Source of the DNA: Bin80 sp965203305 | GTDB lineage: Bacteria > Bacteroidota > Rhodothermia > Rhodothermales > Bin80 | Reading direction: 5' to 3' | Length of the DNA stretch: 64,000 nt | Assembly (NCBI GenBank): GCA_965203305.1 | Contig: OZ241874.1 | Coordinates: forward strand, 2,232,001-2,296,000 | Part shown: piece after piece, positions 53,768 through 63,117 of the stretch | Position numbering within the stretch: the first letter of the stretch is position 1 | Layout: each line of letters starts with the position of its first letter | Made by a program: the position numbers and the translations under genes | Notes under the pieces: generated by a model | Databases searched by the model: none | Told to the model about the DNA's origin: nothing | What the model saw: only the letters and a program-made list of their open reading frames with translations

Positions 53768-55275
53768 GGGAATGATTCCGCAAAATTCGCAAGTGCGCGA
53801 AAGTGGAACAGACCCTGCTCCATGGCGTACTTGTTCACTAGGACATACCCCAAATAAAACGATGAACAAGATTCAAGGCTTTCGAGACAGAGGAGCGGCC
53901 AAACACTTTCACGGACGCAAAACGATCTTGTTGGAGTTCCAGAAGGCACTTGCGGAGTCTATGGAATCCAAAGGCGGAACCATATTTCTAATTCAAGGAC
54001 CTCCGGGTGTGGGCAAAACTGCTCTACTGGCAAAATGCTGGGATGAGGCAGAAGAGCGGGGTTGGGGAGTAGCAGAGATTGATCCAGGAGACTTGTGGAA
54101 TCCAGACGAGTTGCGGAAAACGCTTGGTCTTCCCCCGCAAGAGAGAAAGGTGGGGAAAACAACGGGGTGGGGACTGGATAAAATCTTCAACTTCTCCCGG
54201 AAAACCGAGACAGAGATTAATGCCCCTCTGGACACCCCCGCAGATATTCTCAAGCTGAAAACAGCACCTGTTTTGCTTATCCTGGACGAGGCTCAGCGTC
54301 TGGGAGAAAATAAAAATGTGAATGGACCGTACAAAGACAAGGTCAGCGATCTTCTGACAAAGATTCACAATGGGGGGATCGGTAAGCCCGTCATCCTGCT
54401 GGCGGGCGGGCTAGGACTGACCGAGGAGGCTTTTGTAGCACTGGGCATATCCAGGATGGCAGAGAAATGCAAGTTTGATATGAAGCCACTAAAAAAAGAG
54501 GAGGAGCGAGCGGTGATCCATGCCTGGCTTACGAAGGAAGGGGAAGCACGTGGCGACCTGACAGAATGGACAGATGCGATCTCCCAGGAGACACATTGCT
54601 GGCCCCGGCATATTCATTCCTACGCAACCTGTGCCGCACATGTACTCAAGCAAAGCGGGAGAGAGATGACAGAGGAGGGGTTGCGTATCGTCATGGAAAA
54701 GGGACTGGAGAATCGCTGGGCATATTATACAGGCAGAACGGAGGGGCTTGACGGTGATCATATTGTCCGGCTTGTGGAGATGTTTCGTGATACTCCCGTG
54801 GAGGAAGGGTTCCGGAAGCAAGATCTTGTGGCGGAGCTAGGTGAACCAGGGTTTGCGCAGGCGGTCTCCAAGGGTGTTCTTTATTATAGCAACCCCTTGT
54901 ACACACTACCCATTCCGTCCCTATATGACTACCTGACAGAAAGAGCCACGCGAATTCGAGAGGCCGCATTGCGCTACGAGCGGGTCAAGAAACAGAGACA
55001 GGCAAGTCGCCACCTTACAAGAGGTGTTTCCGAGCAACAGCCGGAGCTGAAAGGCCAGTCTGAGGCGGAGGGTTCCCAAAAGGAAGCGGGAAACCATACT
55101 CCAGACAGTCCCTCCCCCGAAAAAGAGGAGGGAAAAGAACCCGCGATACTCAAATCGGAGAAAGGCAATCCTGGTCAGGAACCTCCACAGGGCAGAGACC
55201 CTTCCAACAGTGATCAGGACACAGACATGAGGATGGATAGGTAACCTCTCTTGCGGATTTTGCTAGATAGCCCCC
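53768..55275 (+). mobile_element. single-gene transposase-less element carrying an AAA ATPase
   Basis: 1508 bp bounded by imperfect 24-bp inverted repeats (53768-53791, beginning GGGAATGATTCCGCAAAATT; 55252-55275, whose complement begins GGGGGCTATCTAGCAAAATC) and by the exact 8-bp duplication ATAAGTTA. The ATPase gene fills it: the stop codon lies 7 bp before the right repeat. It separates the zinc-type TonB receptor from the ZIP-like gene. It is the cleanest member of the family also seen at 27682-30378. Confidence 0.85.
53862..55244 (+). CDS. AAA ATPase of the mobile-ATPase family (copy 3)
   Basis: A 460-residue protein; the ATG at 53862 (MNKIQGFRDRGAAKHFHGRK) aligns with the paralogues, although the frame opens earlier at 53772. 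Walker A FLIQGPPGVGKTALL (about 46), KVGKTTGWG (about 93), Walker B VLLILDEAQRLGE (about 140), KPVILLAGGLGLT (about 180), a helical lid with EEERAVIHAWLTKEGEA, and the C-terminal YTLPIPSLYDYLTE. The final 60 residues are a disordered acidic and Pro-rich tail. All catalytic motifs are intact. The family resembles STAND/ExeA-like ATPases; the partner and function are unknown. It could be a transposition helper ATPase of the TniB/IstB kind that has lost its transposase, or a defence cargo. Confidence 0.82.
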   Translation: MNKIQGFRDRGAAKHFHGRKTILLEFQKALAESMESKGGTIFLIQGPPGVGKTALLAKCWDEAEERGWGVAEIDPGDLWNPDELRKTLGLPPQERKVGKTTGWGLDKIFNFSRKTETEINAPLDTPADILKLKTAPVLLILDEAQRLGENKNVNGPYKDKVSDLLTKIHNGGIGKPVILLAGGLGLTEEAFVALGISRMAEKCKFDMKPLKKEEERAVIHAWLTKEGEARGDLTEWTDAISQETHCWPRHIHSYATCAAHVLKQSGREMTEEGLRIVMEKGLENRWAYYTGRTEGLDGDHIVRLVEMFRDTPVEEGFRKQDLVAELGEPGFAQAVSKGVLYYSNPLYTLPIPSLYDYLTERATRIREAALRYERVKKQRQASRHLTRGVSEQQPELKGQSEAEGSQKEAGNHTPDSPSPEKEEGKEPAILKSEKGNPGQEPPQGRDPSNSDQDTDMRMDR

Positions 55276-55283
55276 ATAAGTTA
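55276..55283. repeat. 8-bp target-site duplication, right
   Basis: ATAAGTTA, identical to 53760-53767. Confidence 0.88.
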
Positions 55284-55312
55284 GGGGTGGGGGGATGCCT
55301 CCCCCCACCCCT
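55283..55312. terminator. very stable GC hairpin at the insertion target
   Basis: A perfect 13-bp inverted repeat (AGGGGTGGGGGGA and its complement) with a 4-nt loop. No T-run follows. Before the ATPase element inserted, it lay about 150 bp downstream of the TonB receptor stop and may have ended that transcript. Confidence 0.5.
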
Positions 55313-55430
55313 CCTTCCCTTCATTCCATGTGCAGCCTGTCTAGTAAAGTTTGATGTTTTGCATTTGCATGTCCAATTCCTGTCATAACGGGTATTCGCC
55401 TGATCTGTGTACATAAACCGAGAGTGCTGG

Positions 55431-56048
55431 ATGGAGCCTGTCTTGTATGCCTTGGCTACCCCGGTGATGGGGGCACTCCTCTACCCGTTATTGCATGATC
55501 ACCCAAAGCTCACACGAGTCTTTGACCGATGCATGTATGTGATCGTACCCCTCTTGGTACTGTCGCAGGTCTTGGGGCATGAGATTGCACATCACGGTTG
55601 GGAGCTGGTTGGTATCCTGCTACTTCTTGGGGTGATGGCCCTGGGGCTTCTGATGCCAGTTGGAGTAGAATACATGTTCCATGGCATCGCTTCCAAGACG
55701 GAGGCTCTCTCCATCATTGCGGGATTTCTTGGATTAGGGCTCCATGCTCTCCTTGAAGGTGCCAGTCTGAGCACAGATTCCCCGACTGCCTGGATTCCAA
55801 TTGCTGTCCATCGCGTCGCTGTAGGACTTATGATCTGGTGGATCCTGTATCCCCGTTATGGCCTGTACATTGCCATGTTCGGCATTGCGGGACTGTTGTC
55901 CACTACACTGGCCGGATTTCTTCTGGAAGGCAATCTCCCTCATGACTTTGCGGGAAGTGATCTTTTTCAGGCATTCGTTGCAGGCTCTCTCCTGCATGTC
56001 ATTTTCCATGAGCGACATCATGGAAGCCCGCATGGCCACGGACCATAA
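55431..56048 (+). CDS. ZIP-like metal permease
   Basis: A 205-residue membrane protein. I take the ATG at 55431 (MEPVLYALATPVMG); a GTG eight codons earlier is possible. Six or seven hydrophobic helices are visible. The metal-site residues of the ZIP family appear in LGLHALLEGASLS (TM4-like, H-x3-EG), AVHRVAVGLMIW (TM5-like) and a His-rich end (HVIFHERHHGSPHGHG). The protein is shorter than most ZIPs (about 230-300). Lying next to the His/Asp-rich receptor, it probably moves zinc across the inner membrane. The mobile ATPase element has separated the two genes, so its promoter may have changed. Confidence 0.65.
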   Translation: MEPVLYALATPVMGALLYPLLHDHPKLTRVFDRCMYVIVPLLVLSQVLGHEIAHHGWELVGILLLLGVMALGLLMPVGVEYMFHGIASKTEALSIIAGFLGLGLHALLEGASLSTDSPTAWIPIAVHRVAVGLMIWWILYPRYGLYIAMFGIAGLLSTTLAGFLLEGNLPHDFAGSDLFQAFVAGSLLHVIFHERHHGSPHGHGP

Positions 56049-56473
56049 GCCTGCATACCCTCGGAGACTACACTCTGATTCATGCATTTCCTGACTGGAG
56101 CATTTCGGTTCTATCCTGATAGTCAGGGATACAGGTCTAAAGCCCAGGGGTTGGAAGCATTGTACGGTATATTTTGGTGGGTGAATCGGTTCTACTGACA
56201 TAACTGCGAACGCGCAGGGAATGAAAGACCCTTCGAGGATGTTGATCTTTCGGTCTCTCCTTGATGTTCTCCCTACTGATCTCTGCACATGTTCTTGATA
56301 ACCTGTGGACCTCTCCTGAATGAATCACAGGACCGAAGTAGATACCAAAAAATATGAGCAATTCATCATGTTTCCATTTTTGTGTGTATATTTACGGAGG
56401 ATGGCCGTGCCCACCGCAGTTTGATACTGTTGTAAAACTGTTCATTAAGCGGATGTAATACTCTAAACAATCC
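56049..56473. other. intergenic region before the poly-G gene
   Basis: No supported gene. The last 20 bases (CTCTAAACAATCC before the ATG) resemble the leader of the paralogue at 15011-20204 (CTCAAACAAT ... CC), so the two genes share some upstream sequence. Confidence 0.4.
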
Positions 56474-56492
56474 ATGAAATATATACAAAAAA

Positions 56493-59396
56493 ATGGGGGG
56501 GGGGGCAGGAGTCGTTCTTCTGGTTCTTCTCTTCACGGTTTCCAGTGCATTCGCACAGAGTGGGCGTTATGTAGATGTGGTCAATGGTGCGGATACCAAT
56601 GCCTGCACGGTGAATAATCCGTGCACCCTGTCTCGTGCCTGGGGGCAACAGACAGATGGGGACACATTTTACATTCGAGTTCGAAGGGCAGGAGGTACGG
56701 TACAGGTTCCGGCCCCGGCGACTTCGCTGACCAAAAAGGTCATCTTTGCTGTATATGCAAAGGGAGGAGATGAAAATGCTGTGGAGGGCACATTGGAGTT
56801 CACAGGGAACTTCAAGATTGCACCGGAAGGGCAGTTTTCTCTGGACAAAAAGGCGAAGGCTCAGTTCGAGGATGTTACGCTGGATGCGGGGAACAGGAGT
56901 AGAGATTTTTTCGATATATCATCGGAAGGGAATCCTAAAGCAGAGCAGTTCGCAATTACCGGAACGCTGACCATTCCAGATGGAGAGGAGGCGGTATTGC
57001 AGGAGCTGATCGTTTCCAAAAGCTTTACCGTCAAGGGAGCAGCAAGCAAATTCAGAATCCGGGTAAGGCTTGTAGTGGAGCGGGGAGCCACATTGCGCAT
57101 TGACGATGTGGATGTGTATTTTCATCAGAGGAGAACAGGTGGAAGGGAGAGAGATATTCTGACCGTAGATGGCGCGATAGAAGATGTGACGAAGGAGACC
57201 CGCCGCCCGCTCCGCATTGCAGCTCTGAATACGAGCGATGATGTGGAGGGACGGGGAACTTCAGGGTCTTACAATGGATACATAGACTATACTCCTGAAG
57301 ATGGGGTGACCACCGACGATTGTATCCCTCTGAGAGGGAGCGGAACTCTCAATGCAGGAATTCTTGTGGTTGCCATGGGCAATGTGTGTGTGGAGGACCT
57401 GACGCAGATTGGGGCGGTCACGGTTTCGGGGAGTCTTGCCAGCGATGCGTTTTCCCGGTATGAGGTGACGACGGATCTGATCTTCCGGAAAGAAATCATT
57501 GTGAATGGGGATGTCGCGCAGTGGAACGATTCCCGGATTTTGTTTGAACAGGCGACGACGATCCGGGGTAATGTGATCTTGCAGGACGGCGGGATCCCGT
57601 ACGATGCCACCGAGACATTTGGGACAGACGGTGCCACTCTGGGGGCGGGCAATACAACTACTGGTATTCGGAAGGGGACCCAACTCTTCGGTGGACAGCC
57701 GTTCAGCTGTGCGTATGTTCCTGTTGAGTTTCGGAGAAGTAGCAAGTACCAGGATCATATTCCCGGGATCCATTTCAGTGGTACGGCGAGGATTACGGGA
57801 GATCTGGATGTACGCTCCAATACCCTCACCAACGGGGATCCTAGTACCACGGAAGGGAGTGCCCCGCAGTGTGCCCCGAGGGTCCTGTTCATGGCACCAC
57901 TTGCGAAAACAAGTGGGGACAGGGAAATCGCGCTGACCTCGTCGGTTGGGGGAGATCTTGCTGTGGAAGACACGGCGAGCTTTTTTGGCACGGGCCGGGT
58001 ATACCTGGACACAGACTCGCTAAAAACCGGCACGGTCGTGCGCAAGACGATCCACAACTTGCGTGTGGGCGGTGACTTGGCTGCCAGGGACAAGACCATC
58101 GGGATGGCGTATCCGACCACATCCAATGTGGACGGGATGTGCACGGCGAACGATACCTCGCTGGCCTTCGGGAACCGTCTTGTTCTCACAGATGCTGGCA
58201 AGAGTGTGATCATCGGGGATGCCACGCTTGGGCTCACGCTGGGGGCCCTGGTAACGCTTGGAGATCTGCGGGTGGAACCCGGCAAAGGTACGCTCAAGGT
58301 GAAGACCTTGCATGTGGGGCCGGATGCTGAACTGACGGCGAACAAGGATGTGACGGTGACCGAATCGTTGATTCTTCAGGGAGAGCTGAGCGGGGAGCTG
58401 GATGAATCGTCTACGATCAAGACCCTGACCTACGGCAACCGGAATACCGATCTGGTAAAGAAGGCTGCCCTGCATACGACGCTGGAGGCCCTGTCTGTTC
58501 AGGTCGGAAGTGGAGAATTGCGTCTGGAGGAGGTGATCAAGACAAAAAATCTGGGACTGTGCAGTGGCACGCTGTCACTGGTGGATGCAGAGAGCACGAC
58601 GGATTCGACGTTGCATATAACGGAGCAGGTCACAGTCCAGAACGGGATGCTGATGAAAGATTCCAATGATCCGGGGAGTATCTCCACGGATCTCATGACA
58701 AAGCCCGATGTTGCTAATCGGTATGTGTTGAAATATATCACGCCGGGTGTGCGTGAAGTGAAAGCGGGGGATCTGGAATGGTTCGATCCGCGGGATGTGA
58801 TCGTGGAGCATGCAAAGGCGGAGATTATGGTGCCTGGCGACCGCTTGCTACCCGGGAAGCTGACAATCACCGAAGGAAAACTGATGGTGGACGGGAAGCT
58901 GACTGTGGGCACCTCTTCCCTGCATCGTACCGCAAGCAGCAATACTGACAGGGATGCACGCACCCAAGTGAACCGGTACAGCGTGGTGGTCACAGCGGGC
59001 GAATTGCACACAGAGAATATGGTAGTGCACGGCAGGGTAACGGTGAGCGGCAAGAGCAAACTGATGGTCAGCGATGGAGACTTGCATATGCTGGGGCGGG
59101 TAAGTGATGGCGAGTACATTCACGAAACAGCAGAGATGAGAGTCGAAAAGGATGCCATGGCAGATTTGGGAGCGGGTACGCTGATGCTGGGGCCGGAAGA
59201 CACGAAGAAACGCAATGGCATCACAGTGTCTACGATTTCCCAAGCAAATCTATTTCTTCATGGAACACTGAACGGGAATATTTATGTGCCGAAAGGAAGC
59301 AAGTACACCAACATTTTCCACGCCCGGAAACTGGATACAGTAACCTTTGACGGGACCAGAACCCCGAAAGCAAGTGGAACTGTAGAAAATATGTAA
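56493..59396 (+). pseudogene. second poly-G secreted-protein gene, truncated by IS66
   Basis: A paralogue of 15011-20185, very similar from the signal peptide (VLLVLLFTVSSAFAQ) through PTTSNVDGMC and GDLRVEPGKG to KLDTVTFDGT. The natural ATG at 56474 (MKYIQKN) is out of frame at the present 11-G tract and would be in frame at 10; the ATG at 56493, overlapping the tract, is in frame but lacks the charged N-terminus. At 59393 IS66 copy 2 begins and supplies the stop, so the last 40%, including the type IX sorting tail, is missing. Even when translated the product could not be sorted by type IX secretion. Confidence 0.85.
56495..56505 (+). repeat. homopolymer tract, 11 G
   Basis: Eleven G at the same codon position as the tract at 20173-20183. 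The first G belongs to the inner ATG at 56493. Confidence 0.9.
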
Positions 59397-61806
59397 GCGT
59401 CCGAACAGCCCTGTCTTGCCCCTGTATTTTGGCATACGCCCCTGTCTAGGGTTGGTGCCTTCCTGCGGCATATTCTGTGAGGGGATCAGGGATTCCGAAG
59501 GCAGAGAGGTTCTGTGTGTTCCCGGGAGTTTCCGTTTGTGATTCTCGTCCCCTGTTCTGTGCGGGTCTGCCGGGTGCGTCCTACTTTTTCTGGCGGGAAC
59601 CAAGCGATGGTTTTGGATCCCGTGTCGTTCCCGCGGGGAAGCGGGGGAGGCTATGCTGCCTTGGCGAGTGGCACTTGTTGTTCTTTCTGCCGGGTCGCCT
59701 TCCAGTGATGAGGCAGCAGCGTGTGGAGCTCTTCGTCAGGCGTGGTTTCCACGCGCCTCAGGATATCCATCAGCCACTCCTGCGGATGGACTTCATGGAG
59801 TTGGCAAGTACTGAGCAGAGAGTAGATCGTGGCGGCATTGGCGGCGGCCGCATGCGAGCCGGCAAACAGGTAGTTCTTGCGTCCCAGTGCAATGGGACGA
59901 ACCCGGTTCTCCACGAGATTGTTGTCAATCTCCACGCGTCCATTGCGGGTGAAGCCGCTCAGGCGATCCCATAGCTTCAGGGTGTAGCGCACGGCTCTGA
60001 ACCAGAAGGTGTCATTGTCCCCGGTGTGTTCTCGCAGGAGGGCTTCCAGCACCTGCAGGATGGGGACGGACTGCTCCTGGCGCACCCGCACCCGCTCCGC
60101 AGCGTCTGCCCCCTGCTCGCGGAGCTCGTCCTCCACTGCATACAGCTGCTGGATCAGCACCACAGCCTGTTCCGCCTGTGGGGAGTTCTCTCCCTCGGCA
60201 CGCAGAGCATTCTTGAATTTCCGCCGGGCATGCGCCCAGCACGCGAACAGTTCAATCCCGTCTATTTTCCCAAACTGATGGTAGACCGCATAGCCGTCGG
60301 TCTGCAACTCTCCCCGGAACCCCTCCAGCATTTCCGTCGGCCCTGCCCGGGAACGCGTCGGCTGATAATCCACCAGGATCAGTCCAGAGATGGGACAGGT
60401 ATAGAAAAAGTACCAGCCCCTGTGATAGGTGCCACCGGCCCTGCTTTTCGCCCGATCCTGCACCAGAATGCGGGTTTCGTCTGCCTGAATATAGCCATCT
60501 GCCAGCACTTCCATGCGCAGGGGATGGTTCAGGCGATCCAGCCGGGAGGCCACCAGGTGTACCCAGTCCGTTGCCGTGGATTTGGAAATCTGTACGCCAG
60601 ATTCCAGATGCAGCTGCTTCACGATCCGCTCAATCGGGAGGTGATAGAGATACTTGGAGAGCACCAGATGGGTCAGCAGGCTCTCATCCGCCCGGCACTT
60701 GCGCAGTCCGCGGTCGGTGGGCAACGGCGCCTCGCACAGTTTCGTGCCGTCTTCCCTCGCAAAGACCGGATACAGTTCGCACTTGACATACAACTGTCCC
60801 GGTTTGCGAGCCAGCTTTTCTCTCTCCACATACCCGACGAGTTTGGCATCGGGGGGAAGGTTGTCCGGGGGATCCATGCGGACCGTTTCTACGGGCAGTC
60901 CTGCGTTCTTCCAGAATTCTTTCCCCATATAGACGCGCTTTTTCCCGGTCTTCTTCCGCCTCTCTTTCCGCTCCACCTCGTGCCAAGCGGCAGCAGAGAC
61001 CTGATCTGGAAACATCTCATACTGGCTACGGTCATGCCGCTCGCTTTTCGGTCGATACTTCTGACTTCTCACGAAGGCAAGCTCCTGTTTGAGGGCGCGG
61101 ATTTCTTTGCGCAAGTCTTGGATCTTTTTCTCTTGGGTCTCGCACTTTGCCCGCAGAGTCTTGCTCTCCCGGTCTTGGGTCTCGCACTTTGCTTCCAGGG
61201 TCTCAATCTCCCGGTCTCTGGCTTCGCACTTCGTTCGCAGGGTCTCGCATTCCCGGTCTAGGGTCTCAATCTTCTGGTCTCTGGCTTCGCACTTCGTTCG
61301 CAGGGTCTCGCATTCCCGGTCTAGGGTCTCAATCTTCTGGTCTCTGGCTTCGCACTTCGTTCGCAGGGTCTCGCATTCCCGGTCTAGGGTCTCAATCTTC
61401 TGGTCTCTGGCTTCGCACTTCGTTCGCAGGGTCTCGCACTCGGCGGTCTTCTTCCGAAGAGCTTCCAGAATCTCCTGGGGCGGGGCGTGCTCGGACAGGA
61501 TGGGAGCGATGCGTTCCATGCTGGAAATATACAACATAAAATACTAAAAGTGAAAATTTATGCAACATAAATATAAACACTGTTCCTGAATCCATCCCCA
61601 CCCAAGATCCCCTTCCAATACAGCCACTCCAGCTTCCAGGAAAAATCCCCGGCATGGAATCACGAAGAGACAACAGACTGCCAGAAGAACCCGCAGACCG
61701 ATAACACGACCACCCCTCGGTCACAGAGTGGACTCAGGAAGGCACAAATCCACCATACCAGCGTATCCCCCCTGACAGCTTATATGGAGGCTGTTCGGAC
61801 GGATAC
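59393..61806 (-). mobile_element. IS66-family insertion sequence, copy 2
   Basis: 2414 bp, the inverse of 40502-42915, with ends GTAAGCGTCCG (left) and the complement of GTATCCGTCCG (right). The flanks GAAAATAT and TTCTTCAT do not match, so there is no target duplication. The left flank is the cut secreted-protein gene and the right flank a cut tnpB gene, which indicates an adjacent deletion or recombination between copies. Confidence 0.92.
59651..61537 (-). CDS. IS66-family transposase (TnpC-type), copy 2
   Basis: 628 residues, identical in protein sequence to 40771-42657, including the four 21-residue coiled-coil repeats (61187-61438 in the DNA) and the DDE core (ADETRILVQ, QTDGYAVY, NNLVENRVRP). 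The reading frame is intact, so either copy could supply transposase. Confidence 0.95.
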   Translation of the reverse strand: MLYISSMERIAPILSEHAPPQEILEALRKKTAECETLRTKCEARDQKIETLDRECETLRTKCEARDQKIETLDRECETLRTKCEARDQKIETLDRECETLRTKCEARDREIETLEAKCETQDRESKTLRAKCETQEKKIQDLRKEIRALKQELAFVRSQKYRPKSERHDRSQYEMFPDQVSAAAWHEVERKERRKKTGKKRVYMGKEFWKNAGLPVETVRMDPPDNLPPDAKLVGYVEREKLARKPGQLYVKCELYPVFAREDGTKLCEAPLPTDRGLRKCRADESLLTHLVLSKYLYHLPIERIVKQLHLESGVQISKSTATDWVHLVASRLDRLNHPLRMEVLADGYIQADETRILVQDRAKSRAGGTYHRGWYFFYTCPISGLILVDYQPTRSRAGPTEMLEGFRGELQTDGYAVYHQFGKIDGIELFACWAHARRKFKNALRAEGENSPQAEQAVVLIQQLYAVEDELREQGADAAERVRVRQEQSVPILQVLEALLREHTGDNDTFWFRAVRYTLKLWDRLSGFTRNGRVEIDNNLVENRVRPIALGRKNYLFAGSHAAAANAATIYSLLSTCQLHEVHPQEWLMDILRRVETTPDEELHTLLPHHWKATRQKEQQVPLAKAA

Positions 61807-62946
61807 TTCTTCATAGCCACAGCCCTGGCACACAAACTTCCGCAATGTGACCCGGCTGTTCCTGTCTATATGTCCGCACAGACTGCAGGTCTGGCTGGTG
61901 TACGCTGCCATCACATAGAGAACGAAAACGCACTTGTACCCCAGCATCTGTACCAGCTGGGCAGGAGCTCCTTCCAGCAAAACCCGGTTGAGTCCCGTTT
62001 TCTGCCGGACATTCGTGCCCGGATTCTCTATCGTTCCCCCGGCAGATCTGGTCATCCCCTTAATGGACAGCCTCTCCACTTTCACCGTGGATGCCTTCTC
62101 CGCAATCCTGGCACTGTTCTGGTGATTGCGGTTGTGCCGGCAGTTCGCCTGCTTTCTGCTTAACTTGGCAATCTGCTCTTGCGTTTTCTTTGCCCGGTTT
62201 GACCTCTCTGTGCGTCCGTCCTTCTCCTGCCGGTCCAGTTGTCCGGCCAGCTTCCGCTGCTTGCGCTTTTTCCTGGTCTCATAGACCGGGTTGGTGGGAT
62301 GATCCAGCACCTCGTCCGGCGTGTCATCCGAGTAGGCCACCGCGATCATGCCACTGGCGTTCCGGTCAATCCCGGCAACCACTCCATTGTCCACCCGCAC
62401 CGGCTCGTCAATCTCATAGGTCACCGACACATACCAGTTCTTCCCCTGCTTGTAGACGCGGGCCTGTTTCGGGACTCCATCGGGATACGGATTCTCTCCC
62501 CGTCGACGGAGCCGCACCTTCCCGACTTTGGGGATGTGAATCTTCCCGGCCGCAATCCTGACGTGATCGGGAATCGCAAAGGAGGGAGTCGTTTTGTGCT
62601 TGGCCTTAAACCGGGGCTTGCCGGCCGGGCTATCAAAGAAGTTCTTGAAAGCCTGGGAAAGCTGTTTCAGCGTGTGGCGAACACAGGCACAGGAGTATTC
62701 CTTCAGCCATGCATATTCAGGATCGTTGCGCAATTGTGTGAATTCCGTAAAGAGGGTCCGCCAGTCGGTCGAAGGCTTGGCAGTGCCATTCTCTTTCGCG
62801 GTGGCAACCTGCGCCTGATTCTTTGCCAGGAAGAAATTCCAGACGAAGCGGCAGGCCCCGCACATCCCATGGAGCTGGTGTTCCTGCTCCTCATTGGGAA
62901 GCATACGGTAGGTGATGCCGCGATAGGTCTTGCCTGCCTTTGCCAT
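61807..62946 (-). pseudogene. TnpB-like protein, C-terminus removed by IS66
   Basis: ATG at 62946 (MAKAGKTYRGITYRMLPNEE). The N-terminal helical part, the RuvC-I motif GIDRNASGMIAV, RuvC-II VKVERLSIKGM and the first zinc-finger half (CSLCGH ... CQGCGYEE) are present. At 61806 IS66 begins and replaces the tail, so the RuvC-III Asp (in the paralogue HADINAAANI) is gone and the nuclease should be inactive. The frame runs 9 codons into IS66 to a stop at 61780. Confidence 0.88.
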
Positions 62947-63002
62947 GGTGACGATGGAATTCCTTTGTGAACCTGCGGACGCTACAATGGTTCACTCCTC
63001 AT

Positions 63003-63026
63003 GGGCCCTCACGTATATAAGCCCCA
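63003..63026. repeat. end sequence of the second TnpB element
   Basis: GGGCCCTCACGTATATAAGCCCCA matches the end at 47778-47800 with one change. It lies 57 bp upstream of the tnpB start. The other end of this element was lost with the IS66 event. Confidence 0.65.
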
Positions 63027-63117
63027 AAGAACAAGGCATGCTAGGCGGTCTTTCTGTACCAAGTGTGCTGTTGCTTAATTCTTGGCCTCAACTGTGATCT
63101 CGAATGGGTATGATTTG

